Shown here in pieces: positions 4,138 to 6,674 of a DNA stretch of 6,674 nt. The position numbers and the translations under genes are program-made. Every line of letters starts with the position of its first letter. Position 1 is the stretch's first letter. Below the pieces are notes generated by a model. That model did no database searches. It was not told the origin of the DNA and saw only the letters and a program-made list of their open reading frames with translations. Source of the DNA: an uncultured Altererythrobacter sp. (lineage in GTDB: Bacteria > Pseudomonadota > Alphaproteobacteria > Sphingomonadales > Sphingomonadaceae); assembly GCA_946886565.1 (NCBI GenBank), contig CAMPIX010000053.1, forward strand, positions 1 through 6,674, read 5' to 3'.

Positions 4138-6674
4138 CAGACCCCCACCGCGATCGAGGAGACGTTGTGCAGGGCCGCGGCGTCACGCTGCCGCTCGGTC
4201 ACGACGCGGGCGAGCTCGTCGACGTCGGTCACGGTGACGTGCCCGATCGTGACCCCCGGCAGCGGCGCCGCGACGGCCGCGGGTGCCTGCCCAGCGATCA
4301 CCGCGCCGTCGGCGTAGCGCCCGACGTACATCCCGAACCGGGCGGCGACGTCCTCGAGGATCGCTTCCGAGCGGGGCCGCTTCGCTGGCGACAACGGGAT
4401 GTACGCCTCGCCGCCGGTCTCCGGCTCCGCCCACACCCGCCACGCGCCCGCCGGTGCGATCTGCGCGACGTGCTGCTCCCGCACCCCGCCGTTGCCGTAG
4501 AAGTCCAGAACCGACCCGTCGGCCTGCTGCACATTCCAGCCCTGGTTGCGCTGGATCTGCTGGATCGCGGCGACCCGCTGGGTCGCGGTCATGTCCGCGT
4601 AGATCGGCACCCGGTACCCGGACCACCGGTTGACGAACGACTGGATCGCCGCCTCAGCGGCCGCGACGTCGAAGTGCGCCTTGGTGGTCGCCTCGTCCGG
4701 GATCGCCAGGACGGAGTCGACGTACTGCCACGCCGCGTCCTCGGTCATGCCCATCTGCACCGCGGCGTTGAACAGCGCCGTGCGCGAGGAGTCGAGCGCG
4801 GCCCGGAACTGCTCCTCCGAGCCCGTCTGCTCGAGTACGGCCTGCGAGTACCGGATGCCGTCACGGGCCAGGCCGTCCAGGGTCGCCTGGTTCTTCCGGC
4901 CGGCCTCGGTGTTGATATCGAGCATTGCCGCGTTCGAGAGGCCCTCCTCAGTGGCGACGCGCGCGGCCTCCGCGACCTCGTCGATCGCTGCCCGGAACTC
5001 CCGCTCCGCGTCGCGGGCGTTCAGCGTCGTGCTGTTCAGGTCGTCGAGCACCTGCGACAGCAGGTCGAGAGCCTCCTCGGCGTAGGCCGCCTCGTCACCG
5101 GTCCCGCGCAGCGCGTCCATCTGCTCGCTGAGTGCGACGCTCGTCGTGTCCGTCTGGTCCGCCAAGCCGCTCTGGGCCTCGGTGGCTGTCTCGTCGATCT
5201 CCGCCTTCGCGCGCTGGATCTCCGCGGCGTCGCGGAGCCGGTTCGCCTGGTCCTCGAGGTTGCGGTTGAACCGGTCGGCCTGGGATTCCGCGCCGAGCAT
5301 GAGGTCGAAGTTCTTCGACGCCCACTCGTCCGCGGCGGCCGACGCCTCGGCGATCGCCCCGGGCTGTCCCTGGTACGCCTTCGTCAGCGTCTCCAGGGAG
5401 ATCCCCATCTCCCGGGCGGCCTCGGCCATCGACTTGGTGTTGTTGATCCCGAACGACTGGTCCTTCGTCAGCTCGGACGCGATCCAGGCCGACGTGTTGT
5501 CGGTCAGCGCGCCCGTCTGGGTGTCCAGGGTCTGCGCGAGCGACTGGGTCATCTGCGCGGCCTCGCCCTGCGCCTTCACCCACGCTCCAACGGCCAGGGT
5601 CGCGCCGGCGAGCGCGAGCCCCCAGGGGCCGGTGAGGAAGGAGGCGACGCCGCCGATGGCGCGGCCTGCTCGCGACGAGCCGCCGTTCATGTCGTCCAGG
5701 GTCTGGCGGAGCTCGTTGAGCTTGGGGATCGCGACGGCCGCGCCGCCGACGATGCCGGTGAGCCCGAGGGCGGCGCCGCCAAGGTTCGCGACCCACGTCT
5801 TGACGGGACCGGGGAGCTGGCCGAACCCGACTGCGAGGGATCCGGCGGCCTCGGCGGCGCCGGCGACGGCGGGGAGGAAGTTCGCGCCGATGTCGATCGC
5901 GGCGTCGTTGATCTGGTTGCGGGCGATCTGGAGGCGGGACTCGGCGGTCTCGTACCGCTTCGCGGCCTCCTCGGTGAGTGCGATGTTCGCTTCCCACGCC
6001 TCGCTGCTCGTGTTGAGGGAGTCCGTGACGAGGTCGGAGGCGAGCGACGCGCGGCGTAGCGCGTCGGAGACGCGGACCTCGGCGAAGCCCATCTCGTCGA
6101 GGACGGCTGTGGTGTTCTCGCCGTCGGCGCGCATCTTGCCCAGCCCGCCCAGGAAGATCTGCAGGGCGCCGGCGGCGTCGTCACGCCACTTCGTGGCGAA
6201 CTCGTCGGCGGAGACACCGGCGACGCGGGCGTACTGCTCGAGCCGGTCGGACCCGGACGCGACGTCGTTGTCGATCTGGAGCATGACGCGGGAGATCGCG
6301 GTGCCGCCGGCCTCGGCCTCGATGCCGACCGACGACAGCGACGACGCGAGGGCGAGGACCTGGTCGGCGGTGAGCCCGACGGTGCGCCCGGCGCCGGCGA
6401 TCCGCAGGCCCATGCTGAGGATGTCCCGCTCGGTGGAGGCGCCGTTGTTGCCCAGGGCGACGATCGTCGAGCCGAGCTTCGACGCCTCGCCCGCGGTGAT
6501 CCCCATGATGTTCGACAGCTGCGCCATGGATGTGGCGGCCTCGTCGGCGGTGAGGTTCGTCGTCTCACCCATGTCGATCATCGTTCGGGTGAAGGACGCG
6601 ACGTCCGCCCGCTTCACGCCGAGCTGCCCGGCGGCCTCCGCGACGCCGGCGATCTCCTCGTGCGTCGCCGGCAG
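4137..6674 (-). CDS. Tail tape measure protein (N-terminus cut by window edge)
   Basis: The last 845 residues of a tape measure protein, which sets tail length during assembly and is ejected with the DNA. The frame is open to the window edge: the GTG at 6617 is internal, since the codons before it encode THEEIAGVAEAAGQLGVKRADV, the classical PhageMin_Tail / TP901-type core. In visible numbering, the conserved core occupies about 1-270 (ATSMAQLSNIMGIT and AGGTAISRVM included). Two hydrophobic segments lie near 297-316 and 350-366. Alpha-helical, alanine- and glutamate-rich sequence follows, with LDINTEAGRKNQATLDGLA (585-603), a motif recurrent in actinophage tape measures. The C-terminal cap is HVAQIAPAGAWRVWAEPETG then GEAYIPLSPAKRPRS (735-769), also typical. 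No peptidase or lysozyme motif is evident in the visible part. The stop overlaps the Dit-like start by one base. Confidence 0.95.
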   Translation of the reverse strand: MPATHEEIAGVAEAAGQLGVKRADVASFTRTMIDMGETTNLTADEAATSMAQLSNIMGITAGEASKLGSTIVALGNNGASTERDILSMGLRIAGAGRTVGLTADQVLALASSLSSVGIEAEAGGTAISRVMLQIDNDVASGSDRLEQYARVAGVSADEFATKWRDDAAGALQIFLGGLGKMRADGENTTAVLDEMGFAEVRVSDALRRASLASDLVTDSLNTSSEAWEANIALTEEAAKRYETAESRLQIARNQINDAAIDIGANFLPAVAGAAEAAGSLAVGFGQLPGPVKTWVANLGGAALGLTGIVGGAAVAIPKLNELRQTLDDMNGGSSRAGRAIGGVASFLTGPWGLALAGATLAVGAWVKAQGEAAQMTQSLAQTLDTQTGALTDNTSAWIASELTKDQSFGINNTKSMAEAAREMGISLETLTKAYQGQPGAIAEASAAADEWASKNFDLMLGAESQADRFNRNLEDQANRLRDAAEIQRAKAEIDETATEAQSGLADQTDTTSVALSEQMDALRGTGDEAAYAEEALDLLSQVLDDLNSTTLNARDAEREFRAAIDEVAEAARVATEEGLSNAAMLDINTEAGRKNQATLDGLARDGIRYSQAVLEQTGSEEQFRAALDSSRTALFNAAVQMGMTEDAAWQYVDSVLAIPDEATTKAHFDVAAAEAAIQSFVNRWSGYRVPIYADMTATQRVAAIQQIQRNQGWNVQQADGSVLDFYGNGGVREQHVAQIAPAGAWRVWAEPETGGEAYIPLSPAKRPRSEAILEDVAARFGMYVGRYADGAVIAGQAPAAVAAPLPGVTIGHVTVTDVDELARVVTERQRDAAALHNVSSIAVGV

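Noticed and set aside
3089..4186. A 365-codon minus-strand frame overlapping the Dit-like gene
   Set aside because: It is arginine/proline-rich with no family pattern, while the overlapping frame 3163-4137 shows tail protein motifs and proper junctions with both neighbours.
4110..6059. A 649-codon open frame on the plus strand, opposite the tape measure gene
   Set aside because: It is rich in R, G, L, V and P, with no recognisable domain, and runs antisense to a gene with clear family motifs. Long antisense frames are expected in DNA of this GC content. The same applies to the plus-strand frames at 495-1799, 1034-2554, 3058-4317 and 3074-4237.
6615..6617. GTG at 6617 as start of the tape measure gene
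   Set aside because: The frame stays open to the window edge, and the 19 preceding codons encode part of the conserved tape measure core (EEIAGVAEAAGQLG), so this GTG is an internal valine codon.
1..6674. tRNA genes, CRISPR arrays, insertion sequences, rho-independent terminators or attachment sites
   Set aside because: None was seen by eye. Coding is continuous on one strand with at most 3 bases between genes, and GC-rich inverted matches within genes are expected by composition and lack a following T run.

Overview
This window is a piece of the late region of a tailed, siphovirus-type bacteriophage or a prophage. The host is probably a high-GC actinobacterium. The reasons are a base composition strongly rich in G and C, frequent GTG starts, and a tail gene set typical of actinobacteriophages: a tape measure protein, a Dit-like tail component, a ReqiPepy6 Gp37-like hub protein and a short fibre with a gp53-like C-terminal domain. 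Nothing here settles the host genus, or free phage versus integrated prophage: there is no attachment site, integrase or host gene in view.

All genes lie on the minus strand and are read from right to left. The order is: (1) tail tape measure protein, cut by the right edge of the window; (2) Dit-like distal tail protein; (3) Gp37-like tail hub protein; (4) minor tail / fibre-like protein with a C-terminal domain resembling the gp53-like tail fibre fold; (5) a small protein with three predicted membrane segments, a candidate holin; (6) a small protein with one membrane segment and a long coiled coil; (7) an M15-type peptidase endolysin, cut by the left edge. Tail tip genes are thus followed at once by a lysis cassette, a common late-gene order.

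The coding is unbroken. Neighbouring genes overlap by 1 or 4 bases (TGATG, GTGA) or are separated by only 2 or 3 bases, so there is no room for internal promoters or terminators outside coding sequence, and translation is probably coupled along one long late transcript. Clear Shine-Dalgarno matches are seen before the fibre gene (AGGAGG) and the endolysin gene (GGAAGG). The starts of the hub gene and of the three-segment membrane gene have none and probably depend on coupling.

Functionally, the tape measure protein sets tail length. The Dit-like and Gp37-like proteins close the tail tip, and the fibre-like protein is the only evident receptor-binding candidate in the window. The last three genes would release progeny. 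I see no RNA genes, mobile elements, CRISPR array or non-coding stretch of useful length, and no clearly undescribed system. The parts least explained are the membrane-anchored coiled-coil protein and a repeat-encoded glycine-rich loop in the fibre protein.
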